Origin: Plutella xylostella
Taxonomy: Eukaryota > Arthropoda > Insecta > Lepidoptera > Plutellidae
Length of the DNA stretch: 64,000 nt
Assembly: GCF_932276165.1 (NCBI RefSeq)
Contig: NC_063998.1
Span: 5,902,501-5,966,500, forward strand
Reading direction: 5' to 3'
This document shows, piece after piece, positions 23,976 through 36,929 of the stretch; the stretch's first letter is position 1, and every line of letters begins with the position of its first letter. A model generated the notes under the pieces. That model worked only from the letters and a program-made list of their open reading frames with translations, made no database searches and was not told the origin of the DNA. A program made the translations under genes and the position numbers.

Positions 23976-25937
23976 CCATATTTTTATTTTATTTTAAATC
24001 TATTATAAGTGAAAATGAACAATTCTTCCGACGGTAATTTTTCCATACCAGGCCGGAATCTCATCGAATTAATAATAGAAGTAGTGTACGTACCAATTTT
24101 GTAGTAAATAAATAATTGCTACTGAACGGCGTCGTGTGTGGCTTTGCCCCTTCAGTTACCGGCGGCCTTGTTTGATGCCAGTGGTTAATAAAAGCCACAG
24201 ATATAATACAAACAATTACCCACAACAGCTGATTATTACGTACGCGATCTAGCCAGACGATCATCTTTTGTAAACTTTCCTAACATAATGTATTAAAAAT
24301 AGGTTAATTAATCTGCAATGAAAACATAACAATGTAAACAAATCGTTAGGTATTCTGTTTCACTATCTCTTGGAAGAGAATTTGATACGCAAAATCCAAA
24401 ATTTCTACACCACAATTAGCCACTTTAATTATGGAAGTTGCGAATTTCAGAGTCTTTGATAATACAAGTTAATTAAGCTAACTTTTAAGGAAACCTAATT
24501 AACTTTAGGCTTATGTAGGTCAAACATAAAATATTTTGCGATAAAACCTCCAATGGATTATGGATCATTTTATAAAACTCCTCTTAAAATATAAAATCTT
24601 TCGCCGCTAAGGAGGTTCACTTTTATGATAATTAGTCCTATCCAATATTTGTTCGAGCATGTTCGGAGGCCGCCCTTTCATCTTCCTTCTTGTTTATTAG
24701 TATTGCTTTAGCTTCTAGTGATCACTCGCTTTAATTGCTCACCGTGAGATAGAAAAGGAAAATATTTTAAGTACCTAAACACGATACACGAAGTTATGTA
24801 AAATAAAATATAGATAAGTTCAACTACTTCCGTGTATGATTGAATATGTTATGTAAATGGAAAAATTATTGTCACTCAATATTCCAAAACCAAAAATACC
24901 TATCTATGCACATTGGTCACAATGTTCTTGTCACCTGACCAAATTGCGAAATCGATTATTCATTTATTTTCGTTCATTTATTTCGCACTCGATAGCCTCC
25001 TCCTACTTATGGCATTACATAAATTATTTTTCCCCAAAAAACATGATTGATGCCTGCTGTACCTACCTACCTGTATAAATGAATATTTTTATAAGAAATG
25101 CGACATATTTTTGCTGTCATTAAGCCCACAGCACGGCAATTTTAAAGCAAAATTCAAGTTCAGCGCAAAAAAATAATTGAAACTTGTCAATTTGGGTTAC
25201 AAAAAACTGCCAGGCTATGGCTACTGGGTTTATAATCAAAAAAACCCAATCAAATCAGAATTATTGAATTCTGTTTGCTAACTTTTGCATTAGTATTTTT
25301 AGCATACTCGTAGTTCAGTTACTATAATATAACTAGGTATTATGTGATCTAGTACCTATAAAGCAGAACCAAAATGAATGGATAGATGGGAAATGTCGTA
25401 TTTGATAGTTATTTGGTAGTCAACTATGGTCTATGATAAATACTTACCTTTGAAGCACTTTGAAGTGACGATTTTCGTCCAGTTGCAATGGCAGCGGCCA
25501 TCGCATGAATTTAATCTGTAAATTAGCAGACTTCGGGACTGACTATTTTTTATTAACAAATTTAAGAACTGATATTAAGTAGGTATGAGTGTTCTCGTCT
25601 TCTCATCTCATACTTACGTATTATGTCATATATTACATTCTTTTTGCCTCTGCAATCAAAGATTCACTAACGCATTAAATCCTCGACTCTCCCAACAGTA
25701 ACTGTATTCAAAGCTACAATTTCACTCCAGTAAATCATGAGTAAAAAGATGATAGTGCCGGGCCATGCGTCGTGTCTGACGGCAGGCGACAGAGCATGAT
25801 TCATAGGGATCTGCGCAGTCGCGCCATTCTGCCTTTGTTTTGTAATTAGCTTTATTCAAATCACGAAAGTAGAAACTTTCGATAAATAATATGGTTCATT
25901 AAAATTTAATAATTGAATTTCAGTAATTTTTCCTGTA
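23976..25937. other. Nothing recognised
   Basis: AT-rich; only short unsupported frames. Confidence 0.4.
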
Positions 25938-25939
25938 TA

Positions 25940-26195
25940 CAGGGTGTTGCAAAAAGGGTATACTAAGCCGAAACATGTGCAGCATGGTATATCTAAGCCC
26001 GAAACTGAAATCAGAATTTGAAAATTCGCGAAAAAAAAATTCATTTTCCATAGAAACTTTGTTGGTCACGTGACTTTTTTACTATGGATTTTTTTTTTAT
26101 TTTTCGCGAATTTCCAAATTCTGATTTCAGTTTCGGGCTTAGATATACCATGCTGCACATGTTTCGGCTTAGTATACCCTTTTTGCAACACCCTG
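25940..26195. mobile_element. Palindromic Tc1/mariner-type MITE, intact
   Basis: A 256-bp element flanked by TA (25938-25939 and 26196-26197). It starts CAGGGTGTTGCAAAAAGGG and the right half is the reverse complement of the left for about 95 bp with a single mismatch, leaving a loop of roughly 60 bp. The duplicated open frames on both strands come from this symmetry. TA target and CAGGG termini fit a Tc1/mariner-type foldback MITE. Decayed relatives are at 13343, 18463 and 20027. Confidence 0.88.
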
Positions 26196-26197
26196 TA

Positions 26198-26794
26198 TTT
26201 TAAGAAGGTATTTCATCTTGTTCGTGTTTCGTTTTCAGTTCTGCACCAATGTAATTTATACAACTTAAGCAAATAGATAAAAATACGCACCTTACATTTG
26301 TTTATTGCTATCTTCAACGCATAGAAATCCTTACTATCTGACTGATAGCTTTATGTTTCCAACACATTTTACAGCCCGTTTCATTTCTTATCCTAACAAA
26401 TAGGCTTTTGCAACAAACTTGGCCAAGCTTGAAAGCATTTCGCACATGCCTTTACGTCGCAGCGGTTAGCTTTCTAGCGGTCGCCCGTTGCCGATGGCTA
26501 ATTAAGAACCCTGACCTCAAACCTAGGGCTAGCGCAGCGTGAGCAAATGAGAAATGGCTTCTAGGTTTAGAATGGTTGGTTGTTGGATATTGTACCGGAA
26601 TTACTATAAACTTGTATGGAAAAATGCTTTGATTGCATATTAGTAGGGTAGGTGTAGACGTAAAAGTAAAAAGTTAGATGGATAATTTTAAGTTAGTCTA
26701 AATATTAATATAAAAGCGAAATTAAAAAAATATATGAGTTCTCATGTTTTTATGGCTATTATAATGTTATTATTGGCTATCGATGACTATATAA
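26198..26794. other. Nothing recognised
   Basis: Contains a GC-richer patch at about 26400-26560; no gene found. Confidence 0.35.
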
Positions 26795-26944
26795 TATTTA
26801 TCTATTTTCAAAACGTCTGAACCGATTTTAATGAAATTTGGTATGGAGTTAGCTGACACCCTCGATTAACACACGCTACTTTTTATCGCGGAACACCCAC
26901 GGGAAAACTTTTTAAGGCGAAGCAAAGATCGCGGGAACAGCTAG
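26795..26944 (+). mobile_element. Helitron-like 3' end fragment
   Basis: GAACCGATTTTAATGAAATT, then GCGAAGCAAAGATCGCGGGA and a terminal CAGCTAG followed by T. Lepidopteran non-autonomous Helitrons commonly end in a short GC-rich hairpin followed by CTAG before a T. Only the last 150 or so bases are recognisable. Confidence 0.45.
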
Positions 26945-27299
26945 TTCACTTATAAAAATTGCATTTAAATTGTACCTAACTTTGCTTGTCCCCAAAACAG
27001 GGCATGTTATTCTTGGTTCTTAATCCTAGAGCTAACCGAAGCTAAGTGAGCTAAGCCTGTTCTTGGAAGCATTAAGCCTCGACGTGCTTGCTCTGTGCCT
27101 CAGAACAAGCATTGCACTCCATTTCGACACCCGCCGATAATTTTGCATAAATGAATTGCAAATACTGAATGCTAAATTTGGTACTCTGATGTTGAGATAG
27201 CATTCGGAACGCAACGATACAGGGTGTTGTGATGGGACGTGCGTTACAGTTTCAACATTATACATTCAAAACACTTCCAGTTTTAACATATACATATAT
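26945..27299. other. Mostly unrecognised
   Basis: A single TACAGGGTGTTGTG at about 27219 looks like an isolated MITE terminus. Confidence 0.35.
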
Positions 27300-27385
27300 G
27301 CACTCACGACTGTTATCCGAAGGGGTAGTCAGAGGTGGCTCACAAGCGAGCCACCCACTTTTCGCAGCACATTTGTACTCACGTG
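27300..27385 (-). mobile_element. SINE fragment
   Basis: GGGGTAGTCAGAGGTGGC and CCACCCACTTTTCGC match the corresponding blocks of the minus-strand SINE at 21510-21755. The tRNA-like head is missing. Confidence 0.45.
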
Positions 27386-28160
27386 ATAAGTTGCGAACCA
27401 TATCGCCGTTTTTGGGATAAGTACAATACAGTTATAACAAATACATTTAAATAATTATCAATTACACAATTAGTGCAGGGTAACTAACTTTATCAATTAC
27501 AGGCAAACAAAACATTAATATAACTAGGTACATCAGTTTACTCAAAATGGAAATTAAATTATAATACAGAATTAAATACTAGACTCAATTATTGATATTG
27601 TGTAGGTAGCTTTAGTAAACCCTCCCTGTTCTACCTAACTAATCTACCTAGAGGTGGAAACTTGTGCAACATAAGTTACCCAGTCATTGTTATCTGCAAA
27701 ATAAATTAGTTAAGTTTTCCTAATATAGTAAAATAAAATAAATAATAAATAATTTAAATGCTGGACTATCACCGTCACTTGAGATACCTTCAGCGCTAAT
27801 CATTACACGCAATGTGTAGTAATAACTCTTCTTTCAACAACGAGTAACAAAACAGAACCACTTGCAAAAGCAAACGACCAATACGTTCAAAGTGAGAGAG
27901 AAACGAAACCGCCGAAATAGGGACATCAAAAGGGCCCTTATGACATAAAAGTCTTCGTCGGGAGAACCGCATTAAGAATTCCGAGTATAACCCCGTTCAC
28001 TTGTCCCATGGATCAGAAGACGCGACTCAGTTGGCAGTCTTTATTACTGTTGTTATAGAGACTACTTCGGTGTGTGGGTTTAGGTAGCGGGGGACAATAG
28101 TGTTTGTGGATGAGAGTATGTGCAACTCATCAGCATGCAACGTCGCGGGAACCCGCTCCT
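27386..28160. other. Nothing recognised
   Basis: AT-rich, no credible gene. Confidence 0.35.
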
Positions 28161-28298
28161 GGGGGTCACTCTATATGACGAAAAACTGAGTTTTGGAGCG
28201 CTGCTGCGCGAGCCACGACTCTATCCCGTTGTATTAAACATGCCGATTGCACGACAGCTCCCGTTCGTTCGGTGTTCGTCAGTATAGAGTAAGACCCC
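28161..28298 (+). mobile_element. GGGGGTCACTCT-family MITE, copy 4, best preserved
   Basis: Starts GGGGGTCACTCTATATGACG and ends GTCAGTATAGAGTAAGACCCC. Internal blocks GCGCTGCTGCGCGAGCCACG and CCGTTCGTTCGGTGTTCGTC match copies 2 and 3. Non-coding, about 138 bp. Confidence 0.7.
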
Positions 28299-28972
28299 TG
28301 AGCCGTTATTACTTTCAAAAATTCCCGAGGACCCCTCTAGCTTTGTGCAAAGAAAATAGATGGAAAAGAAAGAAATTGCACGTTTGTATAGTGCAGTCCT
28401 AATATTTTTTCTTATGTTGAATGAAAGCTGAATTTTCAGTCGTTCTAATGCTATTATAATTCTTTGTGGGGTCGTTGGTTCGTGGACCTGGCTCTCTGCA
28501 ATCAAACCTGTGCGCATGATCCCTTTAAGATCTTTCTTAGTTTGGACTTTATCCCAATTTACTGATTCACTGCAAGTTTATTGGTATGTTATTTTTGTAT
28601 GATTTAATGAGGGTTAGCTGATGGATCTTTATACCTCAAACAAAAAAAAACTTCAAAACGTCAAATTTAAAAGTGTTAGTCGGACAAGTTGGTGCGTTCA
28701 GCTGTATGTTAGGCTACACATAATAATGTATTTTTCCTGAAAAAACTCTGATATAACCCAGAAAACATCAGACGTTCCCAAATTAAACAGACATGAAATC
28801 ATAAGAATTGCTTTTGGCTGACAGAGAAAAGAGAATATTTGGGACAATATATTTTATGTCCTCGTAAACCGAATACAATAATAAAGCATAAGTTATTTTT
28901 GTTAGCTTTTCTTTATCATTGCGATCACATAATTATGTTGTGAGATTTATTATTAAATAATAGTAATAATAA
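28299..28972. other. Nothing recognised
   Basis: No credible gene or bounded repeat. Confidence 0.35.
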
Positions 28973-29096
28973 TATCTATGGGGACATCTCCCACACGGCC
29001 ATCCGGTCCCAAATTAGGCAGAGCCTGTAATATGGGTATCGGACAGCTGATATATCTACACGTACATATACCTAATACACATGTATTAGGTATATG
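28973..29096 (+). mobile_element. SINE tail fragment with palindromic end
   Basis: GGGACATCTCCCACACGGCC and AAATTAGGCAGAGCCTGTAA are blocks I associate with lepidopteran SINE 3' regions. The end is a 14-bp inverted repeat around ACAT (29065-29096). Confidence 0.35.
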
Positions 29097-29199
29097 ATTC
29101 AAAATGATCGAAATGAGACATTACATTTCTTTGCTTATATGCAGAGATATCGTGATGACCTTGACAATATTAGCAAGAAATGTAGTGATAAATTGAAGC

Positions 29200-29240
29200 A
29201 CCAGGACCTTTGCCCAGCAGTGGGACATAATAGTTTAGTA
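29200..29240 (+). mobile_element. RTE LINE 3' end scrap
   Basis: ACCTTTGCCCAGCAGTGGGA is the conserved block near RTE 3' ends, here without the coding part. Confidence 0.4.
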
Positions 29241-32200
29241 AAAAAGAACATTATTATCATATTTTTTTCCAACCACACTTTCCACTTGATGCAGACTAAA
29301 AACCTGAATGATAATACAATTCTCTGAAGCCGCGCTTTAACTTTCAGCTGTATGCTTTCTGAAATTTATCTTCTGTAAAAAATAAGGAAATAAAATCCCC
29401 CGCAAAAGCACAGTGGTGCACAAGCCACGGAGCGCGGGCGGCGAGTGTGCGCCACAGACTTATAGACAATCGTAACACATTTGTTCAGATATTTTTATTT
29501 CTTATTCGGGGGCGCTGCCGCATCATGTATCATTGGACTTTACGATGCAGATTCCTCTTTATTTCCTGGCCAAAGTACGAATGGAACAGAAAACTGGAAA
29601 ACAAATATATTTTTACAATTTAATATTGTAGTACATACTATTAGTAGGTAAATTGACTAAAATAAATTAACTGTAACAAATACAGACTAGAACAATTCAC
29701 TTAATCAACTATAAAATCACGCATATTTTTGTGTTATTTTATAATTTAACCAATTAATTATGGCAACACAGCAACAGTGGGTTCGATTCACACGACGCGC
29801 GCGAATAACAGCGTAACGTTTCCGCATCAACCGAAAATCTAATACAAACCAAAACTAATTGGGTCTGAAACACAACATTTATAAAGCAAACATTGCTGCC
29901 GACGGTACAGCTGCATAATGCAAAATCGACAAACAATAAATTTGTCCACGAAATAGACGTGCGTGTGCCGTGCTGCACTCACACATACACTCACAAATAC
30001 ACCCACACACACACAATTTGGTGCACACACACGAACAAACCGTAGTGCACAGCTCTATAATAAATAAGTTTTATGTTTGTCCGAATGTTACTATGTTGTG
30101 TTACTTACCTGGCTTTGTTTGAAATGTTCGCTCCAGTTGCAGTCTCATTTCCTCGGCACGGCTTCGTAAACAACCAAACTGAAGTTTTTCCGGCAACCTG
30201 TGACCAAATTGCTAGTAGCTAGGTTCTCCTAAAAAGCTTTTTAGGTATATTTACCCCCAATTTTTTTGTAATCAAACTCATAGTTTTGTTCATTTACGAG
30301 TTTTCAAAATAAATGAACAGTAATTTATGTTTGAAAACCAAACTAATCTTCTAATATTAATCTAAAACGATATCCTTACTAACCAAACACAAAAAGCTTA
30401 TGCGACAGGCCTTTCCCAATTTGAATATTATAATTAAAATATTCAAATAATATTGGGCCCAACTCCATAATGATTTAATTTAAAAACTCTTTTGATACTA
30501 AATTAAGAATTCTAACAGTCATTTAAAGTAGGGCAATGATATCTGCTCACGATTCAAAAAATGTTTGTAATGATTAGTTTCATTTCGTAAATAAAAAAGG
30601 CTCAGGATCAGTTGTACCTATATGATCAATGGTCGTAGATAGTCAGTGTATCTGACAACTAGTAGTTGATAATAAGTAATGTAGGTAACAAATACACTAA
30701 AAAATTAAAATTCCTAAAAAATATGTTTAAAAACCAATGTCCAATCCAATCCAGTGTTTGTCTTTGTAACAACGTCAACTAAATAATTTCCGTACTGAAA
30801 AACTATTTTAACATAAAAACAGATCACATGCACCAATGTTTAAAAAAATATTTGAGACAAACCCATCCCCAGTTTATAATTTAGTGCCATCATGAGATGA
30901 AATGCGGGGATGCCGGCGCCGTCAGCGAATCTTCTGTAAGACATAAATTTAGAGTTTTAGTATAGTCTCACGGCGTCATCAGGAGACTTATTCCCGTCTT
31001 CCACTAAAAGCGGAGCCGACATCGTAAGAAATCGCTTTTCACATATATATTTTTTACTAAAATGCTTCTGGAGGCTTAATTGAGCTTGAAAAAAGAATAG
31101 AACGACAGCTATCACACAATTAACGTCACCTATCATACAGTCGGTATGTTAAATACAAGGAGATAGAGCATGTAGGACATAAAGTGAATGAAAATTTTTG
31201 CGTCTGACATTTTCTACTAATAGTCAGGAGGTTAACGCAGTAACGCTACCAAGTTTCGTTTTTGACTAAAGGGGGACATTTTCTCCCGATATCAATAAAA
31301 AAATAATACAATATAAACTATAATATTAATGTAACAATATATTTGCACAATCTTGAAAAAAAATATTAAGTACTTTAACAGGCAACCACAGGCAAGCGCA
31401 TCCAAGTCGCTACTTCTAATAGAATCAGGGCCTCTGCTTTTAAACATTTGATTAATTTTAATAGTTAAACCATTCCCGTTTATGGCAATGGTTTCTTCAT
31501 GGCAGCACGGTGCGTTTATTATCCTCGCCCCATTTATGATTTTAGTAATTACGATTAAAGTTTTACGACGATCGAAAATAACGTTATGGAGTCGTAATGT
31601 TCGATATTCGGAAGGTGTGAGATCGACAGATTAGGTTAGATTCGGTTGAGATTAACTTGATTTATGGGCACGTGTCATAAATACCGATGTGTTTAATACG
31701 TTTAAGTTACAAATAGTTTGTTAAGATATTTTATTAAAAAATAAACGAAGGTAAAAAAAACTACGTTTTTGTAGCTTATAGAGGCAATTTGCAAACTTGA
31801 CGCGCGTCGGTTATTAATAATTTTATTAATAAAAAATAATAGAAGGCCTATTTGTAATCTTAGTTGCTGCCTGAAATAAAGAACATTATTATTATTTCAA
31901 ATTAGCTACATCACCAATAATTCGTAATGTCTTATGTGTGATATTTGTTTTTTATATCACTGCCTATATCTTCATTTCATGAATTTTATGCTGACAACCC
32001 CCAAATAATCGAGGTATTTTGATGAGGTGATTAGTCTGATGACTGAAATAGGCATACTGAAAACATACCCAATGTTAATTTCAATGCATTATCTTTTACT
32101 GCAAATACACCAGTATCAGTAGCAGAATATTCAGGCGCGTATAGATAGGCCGGTGTGAACAGATCAATAAATATGTAGATAGAGGCTAGTTGGCAAACAT

Positions 32201-32412
32201 AAAGAGCTGTAGTCTATGACATCGAACAGAACAGTCTGTTTGAATTGAGAGCAACTGTTGAAACAGCTTGCCCGCGTCCGGTTCTATTGGCCATACATAA
32301 CACAGGGACGTATTCAGGGTTTTATGCAGAGGCAACACTATACTAACCTTAAAATTGCATGCATTTATACAACATATTGTACGGTCGGTCGGTTGCAAAA
32401 CTTCAATCGTAG
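29241..32412. other. Long stretch without a recognised gene
   Basis: AT-rich, with a GC-richer patch at about 29395-29560 and an imperfect CA/CACACAT microsatellite at about 29970-30040. Short frames show no family motifs. Confidence 0.4.
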
Positions 32413-32625
32413 TTTGACCGAATGGTGTAGTAGTTAGTGACCTTGACTGTTATGCCGAAGGTACTGGGTTCGATCCTCGGCCTGGGCAGATATTTGTGTT
32501 AAGAAAGATATTTATTTTTTTACTCGGGTCTTGGGTGTTAATAATAATGCATGTAACATGAATTTAAGTACCTACTACAGGCTCTGTCTAGCATGGGGTA
32601 TTATTATTAGTTATCAGAAACTATC
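32413..32625 (+). mobile_element. tRNA-headed SINE
   Basis: TTTGACCGAATGGTGTAGTA and GTTAGTGACCTTGACT form an A-box-like head, with ACTGGGTTCGATCCTCGG as a B-box and GGGCAGATATTTGTGTT after it. The 3' half includes ACTCGGGTCTTGGGTGT and ACAGGCTCTGTCTAGCATGG. A decayed relative of the head is at 52955-53060 inside the giant-LTR element, and a reverse relative at 21510-21755. Confidence 0.72.
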
Positions 32626-33744
32626 GCGTGTGTGATTTGGCAGCAATAAGATTTGCTTTTAGCTATTCTTATCTGCATGATCGCATCTGACCGTCCATTT
32701 TTTTATATTCCTTATTTTATTTTTATAGGATTTTTGCAACAACTATGGTGATCTTTCTTAATATTTTTTTCTCCTAACATTATCTTGTAGGGCGAATGAA
32801 TATGCCCCCTTGCCCTTACCCAAGTACGTGTCCTTACATGCATGTTGTTAGACGTCAACCGACGCAAATATGTGCCCGGTATCACCGTGACACCATTTTG
32901 TGCAGCTTTTAAAGTGGCATAAATCGATGTTGACTGTTCCTAAGATGCAATTACAGAAATGAAAGCTATTGTACAGTGTAGGAAATATGTTCTATTTGCA
33001 TATCTGTAATTTTATCTAAAACGATAGATTTTTTTTAAATTACAAAGATTTTAATTACATATTTGCTTTTTTAACAGTGCATTATAGTCAATTAATATTT
33101 TTATACAAACCGGTGTATGTAAAAATTATATTTACAAATATCTAGTATAGCTTCACAGTATACTTAGCAGTACGACTTCAGTTAAGATAATTTCATAAAT
33201 TATTGCAAATGTTAGTAGGTGTGTATCAGTATCAATTTCTTGAGCCGGAACTATTATTCTTGCAACTTGCCGCACGCAGAATCTACGACGAAAATCCGTA
33301 ATAACAGCTCCCACACAGACGAAGCCCTGTTTATGTAAATAAATCATAAGAGGAACAATTTGCGCGTTGTCGCAAATTACAGGCCTCGTGGATATGGGAA
33401 AGGAAACTCTGAGACTATACGTAATAGTAGGTCAGGACAAGAAAGGTCTAGAATCTGCTTCGGGCTATCGTCATATGTTTTACTAGAACACATGTTTCAG
33501 TGCATTAGCATAGGTTGCCATTATCAGTGTGGTGGCAGGAAAATATAATGTGTAAATGTGTGCCTTTTTGCCTGCGTGTGGTTTTTAATTGGCGTGCGGA
33601 CCGCCGCGGTTTATTCATAGATGTTATTGCACCAATAGTTTTAAAGTTGTTTAACAGCTGTACTGTTTAATATTATATTAGCTGAAATATATGAAAAACA
33701 TCGTCTAATTTGTAAGATATCTGTAATAAAAGTTTTGCAATATA
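32626..33744. other. Nothing recognised
   Basis: AT-rich; no credible gene. Confidence 0.4.
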
Positions 33745-33745
33745 G

Positions 33746-34738
33746 ATAAGTCCTTCTGTTCTATCAGATTGGGCCGACTTGACTGCTGGTGTTCCTCAAG
33801 GCGGTATTCTCTCTCCTTTGCTTTTTTCTACGTTTATAAACTCGGTCACGTCTAATATTCACTGCTCCTATCACTTGTATGCCGATGACTTGCAGATTTA
33901 CAGCCATGTTAAACTTGACGAACTAGATGCTGGCATTGCTGGGGTGAATGGTGATCTCGACGAGATACTGAGGTGGTCACTGAACTTCGGTATTTCCGTC
34001 AACCCTAAAAAGTGCCAATCGATAATTATAGGTAGTTCAAGACTTTTATCCTGTCTGGACTACTCAACTGTACCTCCTGTTCTATTCGACGGTCGTGTGG
34101 TTCCCTTTTCTCCAACTGTTACTGACCTAGGTCTGACTATCGATGAGCACCTGAGCTGGCAGCAACAGTTGGACAAGGTGTCTCGTAAAGTGTACGCTTC
34201 TCTCCACTCCATGCTGCGCCTTAAAAATTTCCTTCCTCAACACACCAAATTAGCATTAGTCAACTCACTGCTCCTACCGATCCTGGACTACGCGGATGTG
34301 TGTTATTTGGATTTGACCGAGGTACTTCTCAATAAGCTTGAACGCTTATTGAACACCTGTATCCGTTTCGTTTTTGGGCTACGTAAATATGATCACGTGT
34401 CCCAGTACCGCGCACAGCTAAAATGGCTCCCCATTCGAGATCGTAGAAATCTACGGATTCTATGTCTCCTCTTCTCTGTTCTCCACGAGCCAAACACTCC
34501 CCCTTACCTTAAGTCCATGTTTAATTTTCTTTCTGACAATCACACTCGTCATCTCCGTTCCTCCCATAACCATCTATTAGCACTGCCCTCCTTCCATTCA
34601 GGTTTCATGTCAGACTCTTTCGCTGTCACCGCTGTGCGCCTATGGAATAATCTTCCCGAGAACATTAGGAAAGCTCCTTCCCGCAATGTCTTCAAGCGAC
34701 TAACCCGTGCTCATTACCTCAGCAAGTTAGATCAATAG
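33746..34738 (+). pseudogene. LINE reverse transcriptase, C-terminal fragment
   Basis: The open frame runs from 33746 to the stop at 34736-34738 with no internal stop. It has no genuine ATG at its start: the first codon of the longest block is TTG and the frame is open upstream to a TAG at 33743. Motifs in order are SDWADLTAGVPQGGILSP, then the catalytic YADDLQIY about 30 residues later, then NPKKCQSIIIG, and C-terminal motifs CIRFVFGLRKYDHVS, LKWLPIRDRRN and VRLWNNLPENIR, which are typical of LINEs of the CR1/Jockey group. The endonuclease and the N-terminal half of the reverse transcriptase are missing, so it cannot act on its own. The long uninterrupted frame suggests a fairly recent insertion. 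Confidence 0.88.
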
Positions 34739-35057
34739 CATTTTCTTGTACCTCTTTGAATATTATAATTATGTATTATTGTATATATTCTATATATATA
34801 TAAATATTATATTTATGAAATATTCGTGTGTAAATAATATAATTTATATTTATAATTTCTTGTAATATGTATATTTTATGTACTTATTTCTTTTAAGTTA
34901 ATTATCAAGTGACTTTTTAGTTTTTCCTGCTTTCATATACTTATCTTTTTTTTGCACCTTTTCACCTTTTTACTTGTACCTCCTGTAGGTTGGCTGGTAG
35001 AAAATGCTTTTAGCATTAAGTCCACCTTTTGTACACTTATTTCTCATATTTGTGCAA

Positions 35058-35091
35058 TAAAGTATTAAATAAATAAATAAATAAATAAATA
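35058..35091 (+). repeat. (AAAT)n LINE tail
   Basis: About eight AAAT units directly after the GTGCAATAAAGTATT motif, the 3' tail of the LINE. Confidence 0.8.
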
Positions 35092-36864
35092 ATATATATG
35101 TTTATAGTAAGTACATCTTTGAACACAGCTCGAAAATTCGTTGTAATTTGTAATTGTAATGGAGCGAGGGACTACATGGTACAGGGCATAAAATTTTACG
35201 ACTCTTGTCATTTGTTCAAGTTTACGATATGAACTGAAATATATGCTTTCTTGCATTACTAGGAACTTGCAGCTCGTTCCCTATGAATTATTTATTTGCT
35301 AATTTTGTAACAAAATTCATTATGCTAGCCGCTTTGTCCGCGGCGGCTTGCAATAACCTCGCGAGATGCGACTTTAGTACTTAACTTATAAGTCTTGTAA
35401 CTTATGCTTTTTAAGACTCACTTCAAAGAATTTCTACGCTTGAAATAAAGTATAGGTATTATTATGTATGCGTGAAACTAACTAATAATATTATTTATTT
35501 TGTTTGCCAACTATCATTTATAAGCATAAAATAACATTGCATACTTATATAATTTATAATCCCGATAAGTGTCTTACTGTACTACACTACCAAGATAAAC
35601 ACATACAAGATACACGTGTATTGTGTATTTGACAAGATTTCCCCAGCGACTAGTACAAACAAACACTAAAATCCGTAGACAGTGCTCCTTCAAATACAAT
35701 ATTAAAGCATCGGGGACTCCAGTCCGTAAGTTACGGTCTGTAACGCTCCTTGAAGCCACTCTCGGACGCAGCTAACTAACCGTAGTGAAGAGGGCGAGTT
35801 TTGATATTCCACCGACGAAATCAACATTACACAAACCAACATTCAACACAAAATAACACTCACTCTCTCAAACATAGGGTCGACGCCAAACGCAAAGATA
35901 TCATAGTGGAAACGTAAGGTTCGGTCAAAGAACTTGCCAATCTGTCAATACCGCCGGAATTTTCAATCTCATCCCCTGGAGAGATGCGAATGGTAAATGC
36001 AAATAAAACCATAACATCATAAATTTTAAAATCGTGAAAGTGTTTTTAAAATGAGCACTCAGATATGGTTGTTTTGAAGAATTTAATGTAATGGCTCTTA
36101 GTTACTTTAATAAACAAAATAGCTTAATAAATGTGCGCCCAGCCACAAAAGGAGTTCAACAAAAACAGAACTCAACAATAACGATTACCAGTAATAGAGG
36201 CAAATTGCTGTATAAAAGTGCTCCAAGCACTTACACAGCCTCCTTCGCTTGACTCCATATTCAAATAGTTGTATTCCACTTAAGTCCACTAATGCACTTT
36301 TTGCTGAGACTGCTAATATAAAGTAATCCAGCTGTTCTTTGTTGGGAAAATCTCTTCATTTGTATAACACTTCAAACTGTTATTTTATTAAGCACTATTT
36401 TATACAAATAGAGATATTTAATCAGTATTTTCGACTATACCACAGCAAAACATGATGATACTTACGCTCGCTATGTATAGTGTACATACATAGTTAAGTA
36501 AGCGTACTCAACAAGACGACTTTAACTCGCTCTCACGATAAGATCGGCAGCTAAATTACTTTGACAAATAAGCATTTAAAAACTTTGATGAGTTGAAATA
36601 ATATTTAAATAGCGACTCGGACGACAAAGATAAGAGAGAGATGATCAATCGATCGACAATCCCGAACAACGGGCCGGTCTAAAAGTTTCTCACAGTGACG
36701 GTGTAAGTCTAATATTTATGACAACATCGAGATAAGTTTAACAGTGAATGTAAACATCAAGTTCTCGGAATCAAAACCATCGACTGGGTAATAGAGTTTA
36801 CTGAGTAGAGAGCAAATAAAATAACAAACGTACGGAGTAGTAGCGAAGGAGAGAACATTTGCAG
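35092..36864. other. Nothing recognised
   Basis: AT-rich. A TATAAAAG at about 36211 has no convincing initiator at the expected distance. Confidence 0.4.
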
Positions 36865-36875
36865 GGTGTCAGATG

Positions 36876-36929
36876 CAATGGAACCGGAGCAATGGGCCCG
36901 CACCTCATCCGGTCATCTCACTTTGAGGT
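36876..36929 (+). CDS. Possible first coding exon, very tentative
   Basis: After a CATTTGCAG that could be a 3' splice site (ending near 36864), a short GC-richer segment contains an ATG that would begin MEPEQWARTSSGHLTLR and ends TTTGAG|GTAATG, a possible 5' splice site. All three frames are open over this short distance, so openness is no evidence. I recognise no protein family. It may be chance. Confidence 0.12.

Larger units (their letters stand above)
33746..35091 (+). mobile_element. 5'-truncated LINE (CR1/Jockey group)
   Basis: The insertion consists of the last part of a reverse-transcriptase frame (next entry), a 3' untranslated region with CTTTTAGCATTAAGTCCACC, a GTGCAATAAAGT polyadenylation-like motif and an (AAAT)n tail. 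Loss of everything upstream of the reverse-transcriptase centre is the usual 5' truncation of LINE copies. I could not find a clean target-site duplication. The clade within the CR1/Jockey group is not resolved. Confidence 0.8.

Noticed and set aside
25856..26276. Matching frames on opposite strands
   Set aside because: Produced by the palindromic MITE at 25940-26195, not by duplicated genes.
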